NCBI RefSeq assembly: GCF_965638725.1 | Contig: NC_134982.1 | Span: 75,158,155 to 75,222,154 of the forward strand | From: Aptenodytes patagonicus | Lineage: Eukaryota > Chordata > Aves > Sphenisciformes > Spheniscidae | DNA: 64,000 nucleotides | Direction of reading: 5' to 3' | Shown here: positions 1 through 12,000 of the stretch, one piece after another | How the letters are laid out: every line of letters begins with the position of its first letter | How positions within the stretch are numbered: position 1 is the stretch's first letter | Program-made: the position numbers and the translations under genes | The notes under the pieces: generated by a model | The model's input: only the letters and a program-made list of their open reading frames with translations | What the model was told of the DNA's origin: nothing | The model's database searches: none

Positions 1-3000
1 CTAAAGATGAAGATGACTATCAGATGGATTAAACAGTAATCATGCAATTAAGAGAGACTTTGGAAAAAAAGGGGTGAGCCTGAAAAGCAGTATAAAAGCA
101 GCAGAAACATTTGCAGCAGTGGGGAAGACAGCAGAGTGCAGCAGAGCCAGGGCAGCCCTGGCAGCTGCTGGTGCTGGGGCAGACAGGGCGGCCTTGTTGC
201 AGGGCACCGCAGGGCAACCTGCGCCCCGTCACTGTGAAGGATACAGAGGAGGAAATCCCTGTTGGCATGTGCCTATGGGACCTTGCAGGGGGCTTCCTCA
301 GTGGCATGTAGGTCTGGGTTGCAGGGGTGGCACAGGTGCAGGTACAGTTGGAGCACCCTGTCACACACAGCAGTACTCAGGAGAGGGGACATGAGCTTGT
401 GACCTACATACCAAATCATCCATTTAACTGGGGGAGCAGCATACACAGATGTCATCATAACTCTTTGGGACTATAGGCGGGCGTATAAAAATTTGTAAGT
501 GGCTATTAGTGTTTTGCAAGCATTTAGTATCAGTTTATCTATTATATTGCTGACGCTGATCCTGAATGCATAGTTCATTGATTGCCAATTAATTTCATGT
601 CACTAAATATGATGGAATGCTTAGATCCTGATTTGACAATGGGGATTTGAACATTTCTACAGTTCTAGAGCAGCTGATGATTACAAAACAAGCCCAGTAA
701 CCTATGCTTAAAAGAAAACTGTGAAATACCTGAAACATCAAAATTATTCTTGTAGTGAGGATGAGACCCATCTGTGTTAGTAGGTTTTCACAACTTTTAT
801 GTAGACATCTGCCTTCTGCCACGCTCCCAAGCTCTTCAAACCCCCTGTAGTTCCTCATTGTAATCCTTCTTTGTAATGATGAACAAGGAACCTAAGCCGC
901 ATTTTCATGGTTGATCAGGTTGGTGAAAAATCTGTCAAGAGCAGTTGTGATACTGCTGATCCCGCCTCTTACCTGCAGCCTTATTTGCTATGTTTCAACT
1001 GAAGCTGCACCCTAGGGTTCATTATTTTATGAGTGCAGTCATCTTGTGTGAAGCACGTGTCATGCTGCCAAAGGTTATCACACCAGCTTTGCACATTGCT
1101 TTAACATGCTGTGGCACTAAGGATATATGGAAGTAGCCAAGGTAACAAGTGAAAAGCAAATGGTTTCCTATTGGAAAAACATTAAAAAGCAGATGCGTAA
1201 CAATCAGTGATTCAGTCTGACCGACTACAGAAAATTGTATATAAGTTGAATTCAGCAGGAAGACTTATGATGTCTGCTTTTGGTGGCAGTTGCAACCTTG
1301 GCTGACCTCTGAGCAAATTTTAGCACTGGGTCTCAAACTGGACAACACTCGAAGGAACCTACCGGCTGCTTTAGAGTTTGGGTCCGACCTTGGGTGACTC
1401 CTGAGGAAACTTGCTTGTCCCTAGTGACTTCTCTTAGTTTACAGGAAGTCTTATGGAACCTGCTTCTGCTTATGGAGCAATGTCCTTTGGTGACACTACG
1501 TAGACCTGGTAAGGTTGGACCAAAACAGCACCGATATCAGAATAACCCTGCTGCTTTCCTGCGACAGAAGCCTTGACTTCAGAAAGTCCCCACCTTTCTC
1601 CCTGGAAAAGCTTGCACCAAACCTATGAGCATTGACCTCAGATACTACAGGAGAAAACTTTTTACCCATCTTGGCCTTGTTACCCACCTCCCAGCTTCTG
1701 CTGACTCTGCAGCAAGTCTCTGGCCCATTCCAAAGCTAAAATAGAAACTGGATGTTGCCACTACTTAAGAGTGTATATTAATGTATCCTGAGAGAACGTG
1801 ATGGTAATTTTATAAGAAGTTACATACTTCCTTCAGAAATAATACCCACTCCCTACATCCAGCATGGTATAGTAACACTTCTGACAGTAATAAGGCAGAC
1901 ACCTTTAAAATCAGTGACATTTTTTCAAGAGGAAATGACATTGTTAATAATGAAGTAGAAAATCAATGTTTTTAAACAGTGGGTACTTTAATATTCTGTT
2001 AAAATTGGAAGAAGAAAGACCTTCAAGTACAGAAATACCGGGTCTCAAAAGTTTTTGTCAGGGTTCATAAAAATGTTGTGTATCCATGAAAATAGCTGGG
2101 CAAGATACTGCAAAATATGTGGGTTTAGATTCAAAACTTGAACAAACTAAGGTCTCCATTTTCAGTTTTAGTATGAAAATCTTTGAACCTCAAAAAAAAA
2201 AAAAGGATTATAAATTGTCGTTGCTGGCTTTTCTGATGTCCCTTCTCCAATGAATAAAAGTACTAGTATATGAATAAACAGCAGGGTACAGAAGCGTCCA
2301 TCAAACATCACACTTCCTGACTAATCCTGTTCAGCCATACCTGACTGTGAAGGGAATGCAATTCCTTAGCACCATCTGCTCGGTGATGGCAGGTACCTGG
2401 TCTGTTTTGCTGTTCAAAGTTCAAGAGTGCCTTTCATGGCAGCTGGAAGGTCCATGAGAGGACTTTACACTCTTCTGCCCATTAGCAGATAAAGGCTCAT
2501 GCACTCATACAGAAGATTTAAAAACATTTCCCAAAACTGCCTGTACTGGGCCATTTTCATAAGCCTTGGAGGAAAGGACAAGTTTTCCTCAGCTTGAAAC
2601 TCCTTTAAGATGTCTTGATTGCCAGCACCAAACATGGCCATGGCAAACTGCAGGGGCTATCATCTACAGCTTTTAAAAACAGCATGTTGCCACAGATTTT
2701 CACCAATACATCTCAGAGTCTTCCCCAATAAGAGAAGTAAAACTCAACAGAAGAAGTGAAACTGAGGAAGAAGTGGTTTACATAATGGTCCTAACAAGAA
2801 CTGCTGCTATAGTTTCTCCTGCCTTTTTCATTTGTAACATGTATTGAAGAAAGCTTTTGTTGAAGTTCTTTTTCCAGCATCTCTCAGACTTGAAAATTTC
2901 CCCACATATACATCCCTCATTTTAAAATATGGTCTTGGGTTATGACCAATTTTGTTTTATTGTTATAAAGCTTAGCATGACATGATGATATATGCTTGCA

Positions 3001-6000
3001 TCTGTACAACGTTATTCCCAAAGTTAGGTTTGCCTGCCTACCTACCCAAACAAAAAAAGAAATTGGTTTTCAGACAGATGAGCCTGATCTGTTGTACAGC
3101 TAGGTTGTATCATCACACAAACGTTAATACAAGCAGAAAAAGGAAAGTGGGAACACTCACCTGGGGTTGGGAAGAGGAGAGACCACACCACACCACACCA
3201 GACCAGCTGTTTTCAGCAGCTGTGTGAATTTAGGTTTGACTTAAGTCAGCTCTGTAACTGCACCTGAACAATGCCTTTGAATTTTAGAAAGACCTCAGAC
3301 AAATACATCTAGCATAGTAACTTCGATCATGGAAACTAACCTTACCTAGGTTCTTACTGCTATGAGAAACTTTGCTTTGCAAAGCACATCTGAGAGATCT
3401 ACAAATCACAGGACATTATCTGTTATTTATTGAAAGTGACATGTCTATCTCCACGCTCCAGCTAAACTCTACATGTATTATTGTATGTTTGCTTTAACAT
3501 CATTTATTATCTTATTGAGACAGTATCCAACTTCAGTGGCATTAGAATAAAACAACAGAGCTGGGTATACCTCAGTGGTGGATTCTCCTTTTCTTGAGTT
3601 TTGTAATTTATTTATTTCTAATTGATGCTGCAGCAATATGGTGTGGAGTACACATTCCTACCATTTTGCCAAGTCAAAACTACTCTGGTGCTTATTATAG
3701 CAGATCCTGTCTTGCTGTGTTTGGAAAACACCTCTGGAATCAACAAAAAACTCGGAGCTCACATGACCACTGCTCCATCATAAATAAAACAGCATTGCCT
3801 TCAGAATTTTTTATTATAAGTATTTCTAATCAATGCTAGGCATCTTTAAAGACACTGAATTTGGTTTTCCATTTTTTGTATTTGTGGCAGCTCAAGAGGA
3901 ACTGACAGTGTGATTTCAGCAGCCAAGCAAGAGTTAATTATCTTTACTGCCTAAATCCACAGTCTGTCTATCCAACCTGTACAAAGCTGAACTGCTGTTA
4001 AAATTTAGGGGCATCTGTCCAGACAGAGGAAGCCTAGTGTTTCCTGAGCTCCAAAGCAGCTATTTTCTGAAAGCTCTTTAGCCACGTATATTCTGCCTCC
4101 CACCATCCATTTACATAGATCTTTTGTTATAATTTTACCATTGTCATGTGGGCTTGAAGAGATATAATACTTTTCTTTAAGAGATCAAATCACCCTTTCC
4201 ATGTGTAAAAGGATCAGGAAAAAAAAGAAAAGTCATGGGAGTCCTCTTAGAATAAAGTACCTCAGTGCTCCAAAATCCTGGATCCTTAACTTCCATTTGA
4301 AAATTATTAATTTCCACTGAGTGGCTCTAGAATTGCAGGCTGCTTTCTGTCACAGTAATTAACAGGTCCCTACACTGCCATGTCTGTGCATTTAGTGATC
4401 TGTGAAGTATTAACATGACGATAACAGCAGCCTGGGATAGCACCACTCAGATACAAACAACTGGTGGGATGCAGCTAGAATCAATACTAGAAGTTGTATG
4501 AAATTAAATTGCATGGGCCCTAGCACTTACTAAAGCCAGCATTTCTAAGAACAAGTTAAAACTAGTAACAAGAGACTCCATAAACATGACAGTAACAGTG
4601 CAAGCGTACTTCACTGATTTTAACACGGATGTGAAACTACAGCCTTAAACCATCAACCAGAGAGACTGCGGAAAGTCCCATCTTTCCCCTGTTGTAGGAA
4701 TGAATAGCTGGGGATAGGGGAGTGCAAGCTTCGTTTTTTCTAGAGCTAAATCTGGCTTTATGTTGCTTATAAAGGCATAAAGCGTAATCTCAGCACTGAT
4801 TTCTGCACCACCACCAAGTGTTCCTGCTTCTTGCAACCTCAACCAACCTTTCCCATTCGATCTCTTTTACCTTGTGTTATTAATTTTGCGGCAATCTGAT
4901 CTGGCTGAAAAACATTATTTTACTACTGTGAAATTGGCTTTCTTCAAGATCAGTTTTTTGCAGTGGTACAAACTTGCATTGGCCTGAGTGCATGCATGGT
5001 TTCAGTGCAGCAGGGTAGCTAGGTAGTACCTTGTGTTTCCATGGCCTTTCTCCACCAGGCTAGGCAGCTGAATTCCACTCTATTTCATTTCATCCCTTTC
5101 CCTTTTTGCCTATGTACTCCCTTATTTTAAAGCATGACATCAGTCATGATGATGATTCAGGATGCCACACTAAAAACATAAATAAATAAAACTGAATTTT
5201 TTTTTTGCTTGTGCTCAGAGCCTGAGCTCATTTTCATCTTCTCTGTGTTTCACACTCTCTAATTAATTTCTTTGCAGATGTGCAGCATTAGGCTTCATAG
5301 CCAGATGTATTCTCTGTCAGGGGAAAAAAATCTGCTTAGACTGCAGCCTGTCACCACTTCTCTGATGTGTCCACAAAAGGCACCTACAGCAATATTGTTA
5401 GTCTCTTCAAATCATATGCAATGGGATTGTTACTCTCTCCTCTGCCTGAAAAAAGTAGGAAAAACTGATAAAGACAACGATCAATATTGCTACAACAGGC
5501 AGAAATTTCACTCTGCCAGTAATACCACTGCGGCAATTACAGTCACCTATTACTTCAAGAAAAAAGAAAGGATTTGCAATTCATGTTAATATTTCTTTGC
5601 ATATAACATGGTGATTTGCTTTTAAACGTAGAATTCTCAAAGGACTTTCTAATGGGAAAATTGATGCAGCCATACCAAGTGTCTTATGCAAGGCTACATG
5701 ACAATTCAGTGCCAAAATAAAGATAAACTCTACTTCCCCATCCCTGAAGCCCACTTTTCCTACACCATTACTTATCTAATATCAATGCACTTTTCTCACT
5801 GTAGAGCTTAGTGTCTACAACCACGAGCAGCAGTTTACACTCATCTTCACTGTTCACATGTAAACTAAATGCAGAAAACATGGGTTTTTTTATAAACTGC
5901 ATAGATTTACATTTAGACAAGAGGTAAGTAGTGAAATTCCACTGAGTTTGATGCCTCATCTTTGAATTCAGCAAATTAAGTATCATCAACTTTTAAAACT

Positions 6001-6830
6001 AGAGTTTAATTCCACTGATCCTCCAAGCTCTTGTATAATTGTCACATATTGTGTCGTCATTTACTTTTATTGGAGCTCTGCTTCTCAGAAGCTAAAACTA
6101 CAAACCAATACAGAGACATCAGTCATCTCATGTTTGGCATTCGTTTTAAAAATCATTAATAAAAGTTATCTAAAAGGCAAATTTTAGCTGGCTGAAGACT
6201 ACATTTTTCAATGTGAAGCTATTCAATTGCCTAACATTAAAGGCATTTTGAGGAGGGCGATTTTTGTGGTTAAATTCGGAGGGTATGACTCAAATAAAAA
6301 AAAAAAAATCACACGTCAGGTCTGTTGTGCCCTGCTAAGACTTCTGTATGGGCCTGTTCAAGCTGCTTAAGACACAACTCCTCAGGGTACAGCAGAGGTG
6401 AGGGCACATGAAGAACTACAGCTGTGTCGTTACATCAGAGGGGTCTTTTTCCTTTTTAGGCTGTAAAAAAATAAATGCCTCTTACATCTAAGTGACTACG
6501 GTGATTTTCATCCAGACTGGATTGCAGAAGTAACAGGAAGTAAAGGTACTTGCCATATACCTGTAAAACTAAATGAAGCTTAAACAAGAACGTTTTCACT
6601 GTTTTGCATACAGTATGTTTGGATACTAAGCAAATTCTGCCGCTATTTTAAGCTTAAAAGCCCCTCCATACAACGATGCACCTGGCACAACGCAGTTTCC
6701 CCAGCTACCCACAGATGGGGCTTCTTCCGGCTTCCTTCACAAGCTGCACTTGGTTTTCGTGCCAGCCCTGGGGCGGGTTTGGGGTTGTTCACTCCCACAG
6801 TGACCTGGCTTACATGCGCTACTCTTCCCA
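1..6830. other. Intergenic DNA upstream of C9orf72
   Basis: About 6.8 kb of mostly AT-rich sequence with no reading frame longer than about 110 codons and no recognisable protein similarity. Positions 60-460 are GC-richer and include a TATA-like stretch near 90-97, but no gene can be supported. Positions 1260-1720 hold a moderately GC-rich, repeat-looking stretch that I could not assign to a family. A short ACCAC-type pentamer repeat lies at about 3182-3200. In mammals the next gene upstream of C9orf72 is LINGO2, far away; none of its large coding exon is visible here. Confidence 0.6.
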
Positions 6831-7123
6831 GGGCGCACCGCACTGCTCTCCCCGCCGCCGCGGCGGAGGCAGCTGCCACCGCACCGAGACGTTTCTGTGC
6901 AGGCCGCGCCGCCGGCCGCCGCTTTTCCTCCGCCGCCCGACAGGCGTGAGGTAACACCGCCTCCCTGCTGCTGCTGCCGCTGCCATCAGTCAACACAGCC
7001 CCGCCCCCGGCCGCGGCTCCGGCCCGCACTCGGGCAGCTCGGCTACCCGCCCGCCGAGCTCCGCAGGCAGCGCCTGCCGCCGGCACCGCCCGCTCCCGCC
7101 GCCCGCCGGCGAGGGGCGGTGAC

Positions 7124-7193
7124 GCGCCTGCGCGGGAGCGCTGCTGAGGCCCGCTGCTGTGTGGGCAGGCGGGAAGGGGGCGGGCGCATGCGC
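7124..7193. promoter_or_regulatory. C9orf72: Pair of NRF1-like sites
   Basis: Two matches to the palindromic NRF1 consensus (GCGCNNGCGC type) lie 50 bp apart, at 7124-7133 and 7184-7193. NRF1 sites are typical of housekeeping CpG-island promoters and usually sit within about 100 bp of the transcription start. This places the C9orf72 start roughly at 7130-7200, just before the splice donor at 7215. Binding is inferred from the motif only. Confidence 0.5.
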
Positions 7194-7214
7194 GGGGCGG
7201 CGGCTGCTGCGCAG
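7140..7214 (+). other. C9orf72: C9orf72 exon 1 (5'UTR exon), 3' end defined by donor
   Basis: The 3' boundary is set by a good splice donor, GCGCAG followed by GTGAGG at 7215. The 5' boundary is only estimated from the NRF1-like sites and CpG-island position. In human C9orf72 the first exons are non-coding and translation starts in exon 2. Here an ATG at 7188-7190 is in frame with the exon-2 reading frame if 7214 is joined to 8553, so the exon may be partly coding; see findings. A second donor-like site, GAG then GTGGGT at 7358, could serve an alternative first exon. Confidence 0.5.
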
Positions 7215-8552
7215 GTGAGGCGTGCGCGGGGCTGGGGCGGCGGGGCTGTGGGGGGTGTTGCGCTTTCGGCCCCGGGGGGGGCTGTCGTCGTCCCCTCCGG
7301 TTGGCGGAGGCAAGGAGCTGGGCCTCGTAGCTCGCCTCCCAACCGCCTCCCCGAGAGGTGGGTCCTTTCCGAAGTTCAGACCAGACCTGGAGGGTGCGAA
7401 ACGGGCCTGATCCCGGCTGGGAGCGCGGTGGATCAGCCTCCGGTCGGTCGTCGTGTGCCGCAGCTGCCTTGGCCGGCGGTGGCTGGATTTTCTGGAAAGG
7501 CTGTGGTGAGAGGAAGTGTCTGGTCAGCCCATGAGCGTAAGGAGGCAGGGGTGACTGACGCTTTCGTCTTCCCTGAAAACCGTGAAGGCACATTTAGAGC
7601 CTCAGATGGCTTCGGCTTCCCTGCTGCCATCCAGGCTGGTCACCGGCTGGCAGGGGACGGCCTAGTGTTGGTCAGTCAGCCTGAGAAGTAGCCGGAGAGA
7701 AAGGTGCTTTACCTTCCTGCTGTGAGGAAATGCACCTGGACGATCTTATTAGGGACACTCACAAGGAAAAAAATGTTCACATACCTGAAACGAAATGGTG
7801 CCAGCGGTCTGGCGAGTTACAGCTGTGTCAGTGAGTTGGGTGTCACTGCTCCTTTGATACTGGGGGGTGGTTCCCCTCTGTTATCATGTGGAGTGCTGCA
7901 GGCAGAGAGGAGAGGAAAGCTGAGTTCTGGTCATGTGAAGTTTCGTCGAGATAAATGCATTTTAGCTTTTACAGTTTTCCATCTTGGGTTGAATTTGTTT
8001 GTAAAACTTTTTTATTTAATGTCTTCCTGTGACTCTGGCATAACTTTTAGGGAAGGTGAAACTTCCTGTTATGTTCTGCAGCCCCATCAAAATGGGGAAG
8101 CTGTAGAGTTTTTGGAAACGCCTAGGGAAAATGTTTAAGGATTTGTGTCTACACAATATGAAGAATTTTCCATCAATACATTCTATAAAATGCTGAGCAT
8201 TTGTCTTGTATTGCAACACCCTGCATGTCACCAATGATGTAAAGGATATATTTATCTTATGTCAGTTTTCTTACACAAGTTGAATGTTGTGCAGGCTCAT
8301 CATACTTGTATGGTGAGTAAAGGGTATTTGAGGTCTGACTCACATTTGTAAAGCGTACCACTTCGTTATGCGGAAGGTATGTATATACACTTCCTTCTTG
8401 ATTGAAGTCTACAATGAAATCTCAGAGGTAGAAGTCAGGTTGTCTCTTGAAGTCTTATTTGGAAACAAAAGAAGATGAGATAATAATAAGTGCTGCTCTA
8501 ATTTTTTTTTTTTTCTGTGAAAACTTTTTTTAAGGTAATGTAAACATTTCAG
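7215..8552 (+). other. C9orf72: C9orf72 intron 1
   Basis: Runs from GTGAGG at 7215 to the acceptor TTTCAG ending at 8552. The 5' part is CpG island; the remainder is AT-rich, with a poly-T stretch near 8501-8514 that may serve the acceptor. The long open frame at 7704-8138 shows no recognisable homology and ends before the acceptor, so I treat it as chance. Confidence 0.7.
7228..7255 (+). other. G-quadruplex-type G-run at start of intron 1
   Basis: Four runs of at least four G (7228-7231, 7234-7237, 7242-7245, 7250-7255) are separated by loops of 2, 4 and 4 bases on the coding strand. The first run begins 13 bases past the splice donor. This fits the usual G4 consensus. It contains GGGGCT and GGGGCG units but no uninterrupted GGGGCC tandem, unlike the human repeat that lies in the corresponding intron. 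Confidence 0.75.
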
Positions 8553-9020
8553 TTATACGTGAGAGAGGAAGCAGGCATGTCAGCTCTTTGTCCACCACCG
8601 TCTCCTGCAGTTGCTAAAACAGAGATCTCTTTGAATGGCGAGTCACCTTTATTAGCTGCCACTTTTGCTTACTGGGACAATATTCTTGGCCCCCGAGTGC
8701 GGCATATCTGGGCCCCAAAGACAGAACAGGTACTTCTCAGTGATGGTGAAATAACTTTCCTTGCTAACCACACCCTGAATGGAGAAATACTTCGGAATGC
8801 AGAAAGCGGTGCAATAGATGTGAAGTTCTTTGTCTTGGCAGAAAAAAGGGTAATCATTGTGTCATTAATCTTTGATGGAAACTGGAATGGAGACAGAAGC
8901 ACATATGGACTATCAATTATACTTCCACAAAGTGAACTTGGCTTCTACCTGCCGCTTCACAGAGTGTGCGTGGATAGGTTAACACATATTATAAGGAAAG
9001 GAAGAATATGGATGCATAAG
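8553..9020 (+). CDS. C9orf72: C9orf72 exon 2 (first coding exon)
   Basis: Acceptor TTTCAG ends at 8552 and donor GTAGGT starts at 9021. The initiator ATG is taken at 8577-8579 because MSALCPPPSP matches the conserved N terminus. The 24 nt between acceptor and ATG stay open and in frame. The exon encodes residues 1-148, including conserved ATFAYWDNILGPRVRHIW and GNWNGDRSTYGLS segments of the longin-like domain. Read-through past the donor would stay open for 39 more codons, to a stop at 9138-9140. Confidence 0.96.
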
Positions 9021-12000
9021 GTAGGTTTATTGTTCATTACTAAAAACAGTTGTCCAAGTTGTCTTGAGCAAAAGCCAGAATTAAGATTCTGTGACACCTG
9101 TTATGTTGCAATCCAGACACAAAAACTCAGAGGAGGCTGACCTCCCTACATGTATACAATTTTGAAGGTTGAAAGTTAAAAATATGTCAGCAAATTCAAG
9201 GCTGGGGTTTTTAGCCACATGATTTATCCTGGTAATATTATATAACCTGTACCAGGCTGTCTAGGTGAAATAGGTATCCTGTAGAGTTTTTCATCTCTCT
9301 GATATAAATTGTTGCTTTTAACTGTGTTAATTAGTGTATTTAAACTAGGTAGAATTGTAAATTTAGTGTGTTTCAAATCATTGTTTTCACTATTGAGGTC
9401 CAGAAAAGGGAACTGATACAATTAATGTTGTCGTTGCTACAGTTTTATTGTTTAAAAAAAGGGTATCAATGAACAGTTAGGCAGGTGTTAAATTGTGTAA
9501 AACTAATGGGAGAACCACGAAAATACATCTACTTTAGTCCAAATATTTCTACTTTTGAAATTCAAAAGGGAAAACATGCTAAATTTTTCTGAAGAATTGC
9601 AACTCTTACCTTTGGGTACTTTATGGATATTTCCTTATTAAGTGAAAATTGTTATGTATTTTTGTTTAAAATAAATAACATTCTAATAATAAAAATTAAA
9701 TCTCTGTCGTCTTCATGAAGTACAAGTTGTCTTAGAGCAGTAGATTGCATGTCAGCTGTAATGTGTATGGTGATGCATGTTTGTCTGATAAAGTTTTTGT
9801 TCCTCTTCTGTTTTGAGACCTCTAGTCAACATACTTTAAACTTCCTTTTGAGTGTTCTTATCTGAACTAATTAAGATTCCAGAAATAATAAGCTGGTGTT
9901 AATTTTTGTGGTGGTGTTTCCTTTTTGCTACACAAACAAACTCCATTGATTTTTAATATATTGCCTGATGATGGCTGGCAGTGTTTTCAGTCACATTGGC
10001 TCTTGATACTTCTGGGGTTTATTATTCAGAGGAAGGATAGGACATGAAGTTCATTTTCAGCATAGTAGAAAAACAAGTATTTCATTCCTAATCTAGCCTT
10101 CTAAAAGCCTGCTGAGTGTTAGTGCTTTTGACGTAAATGAATGCTATCTCATGTTCTTGATTACATTGCTTCTCTGTCATTTAGTGTCCTCTGTACTGAC
10201 TTTTAATGCGAGTGGTTAAATAAGAATTGTCCATCATTCTTAACTATAGTTCGTCTTCTCTCTTTTTGGACGTTGATACATATCAGTATGGTTCCACGGT
10301 AGAAACAGCCTTCAAGTGGCATTGAGAATGACAAAAAAATGTTTTCTACTAGTTTCCTCAGAAATTAGTCATTAAGTTCTTCATTCTTTTTCAGATGTTC
10401 TTGAAGCAGATAGGTCAACTGGATTAGCTGAGGCAGTGATACATTCTGAAATAGACATTTATTGTCTTTCTTTTCTTTTTTCTTTTTTTTTTTTTTTTTT
10501 TTGAGGAAGATTAAAGATCCCTGCATATATCTGCAGTTCTGCAGCCTTGCATAGAAGAGAGAAAACTGCTTTGAAAATGTAGATTAAAATTTAGGCATGC
10601 ATTGTAGAATGAAAATATTGAATTAAAACAGGCTTATTTTGTAATTTGCGTTTTGAGGCAATTCAGCAACTATGGCTACCACAGAACAAAAAATGTTGAA
10701 GTCATATCTGAAAGGAGCTATGTATCTGTTCTGGAATTTCTAATGGTTGTCATTATCAGCTCTTCATGGGTTCTGTGTAGAGCCGGACAACAGTTCCAGC
10801 TAGGCTTTAGAAGAGAAGAAACCTTCTGAACTCAAGGACTAGGAGAAACACGTAACAGTGTTCAGACTGAGAAAGAAAGACAAGCGACTCCAAGCAAGTT
10901 GTCTATATGGGATTAGAAACCCCTTTTATCTACTTCAATTTTATGTTCCAGATGTTTGTCTAATAATTTTGAGCAGCTATATCTCTGAAAAGAAGTGGCT
11001 TACACCATTTGTTCAGCCTTATCTTCATGAAGACTGACTTCTTTTAAAGCAAAGGATCTTCACTGTCAAGGATGTCTTACTTCACTGACACTGAACTCAA
11101 GGATGGAGGTCTCCCAAAGGAATCTGCCTCGTTCCAGTTTTGTTTTTCACAGATGCTTCTTCTAGATGGTTAGACAAGTTTTATTACTGTTCTAGGGCAA
11201 GTTACTGTAGCTTGTTCCCTATTCATCTGTTCAAAAAAAGTTATGTAAACTCTTTTCCCACTCGGAAGTTGATCAACTTTGAGTAGTTCAGTCATAGGAA
11301 GCTAATGAGTAACCAATAAAAATGCAATAACCTGTCAGCATCTAGCAAAAGATATCATTAGTTCTCGCAGCATCTTCCATTTTTTGCATATTGTGTTGAT
11401 TGTTCCAGTGACTAATGCCGAATTTTCTTTGTGAATAATAACTTGATTCCGTTGTAAGTTGCATTTTGAATGCAGTTCGCTAGTCAGCTGCTGCTGAGTC
11501 TGTTTTGAGAACTTTGTCCACTCTTGTACATTGTGTTTTGTGTATTTTGAGGTTTCATGTCTCCTGTACTTGGTTATAAAACAATGTTTTGAAGACTTGT
11601 CAGTGTCTCAAGATGTGGGGAAAAAAAAAGTCCTGTTTTTCCTACCCTCCCCAAACAAATAATTTTTCTCATTCTGGAGATCTCATTTTTCTCTTGCCGC
11701 CTCAGGAACCATCAGCCTGTACCGTATCCATTTGAAAATAAAAGCCCATACATAAAGTGGAATTCTGCACCATAATCTGATCATTTGGCATTTTCTTGAT
11801 CTGTAATGAAGAAACTAAATGTTTTGTCATTGCCATCACACCCTCCCTTTCCTGCTACTCCTGCCCAAGCATGTGAGAGGTTTGGTGGGGGGAAGAGCAG
11901 GGAGCATTGATCTGTTTAAAATGACATCACTTCCCGCTAATGTCAACTCTGTAAAAGAAAAAAGACTTGAACATCGAAATTTGAATCTAAGAAGCATGAC

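Larger units (their letters stand above)
6830..7560 (+). promoter_or_regulatory. C9orf72: C9orf72 CpG-island promoter
   Basis: A sharply delimited GC- and CpG-rich block rises from the AT-rich background directly upstream of the C9orf72 coding exons. It contains GC-box-like runs (GGGGCGG types) and two NRF1-like palindromes, GCGCCTGCGC at 7124-7133 and GCGCATGCGC at 7184-7193. No strong TATA box is seen near the presumed start, which fits a housekeeping CpG-island promoter with dispersed starts. Open frames crossing this block on both strands result from stop-codon scarcity in GC-rich DNA and are not genes. Confidence 0.8.

Noticed and set aside
6643..7691. Long open frames of up to 316 codons on both strands across the first CpG island
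   Set aside because: They come from stop-codon scarcity in GC-rich DNA; translations are low-complexity Ala/Pro/Arg/Gly with no domain, and the block is the C9orf72 promoter and first exon.
7704..8138. 144-codon open frame in C9orf72 intron 1
   Set aside because: No similarity or splice signals; it ends before the real acceptor.
7215..8552. A GGGGCC hexanucleotide repeat in C9orf72 intron 1
   Set aside because: Intron 1 was read for it; only isolated or related G-rich units occur, with no tandem array.
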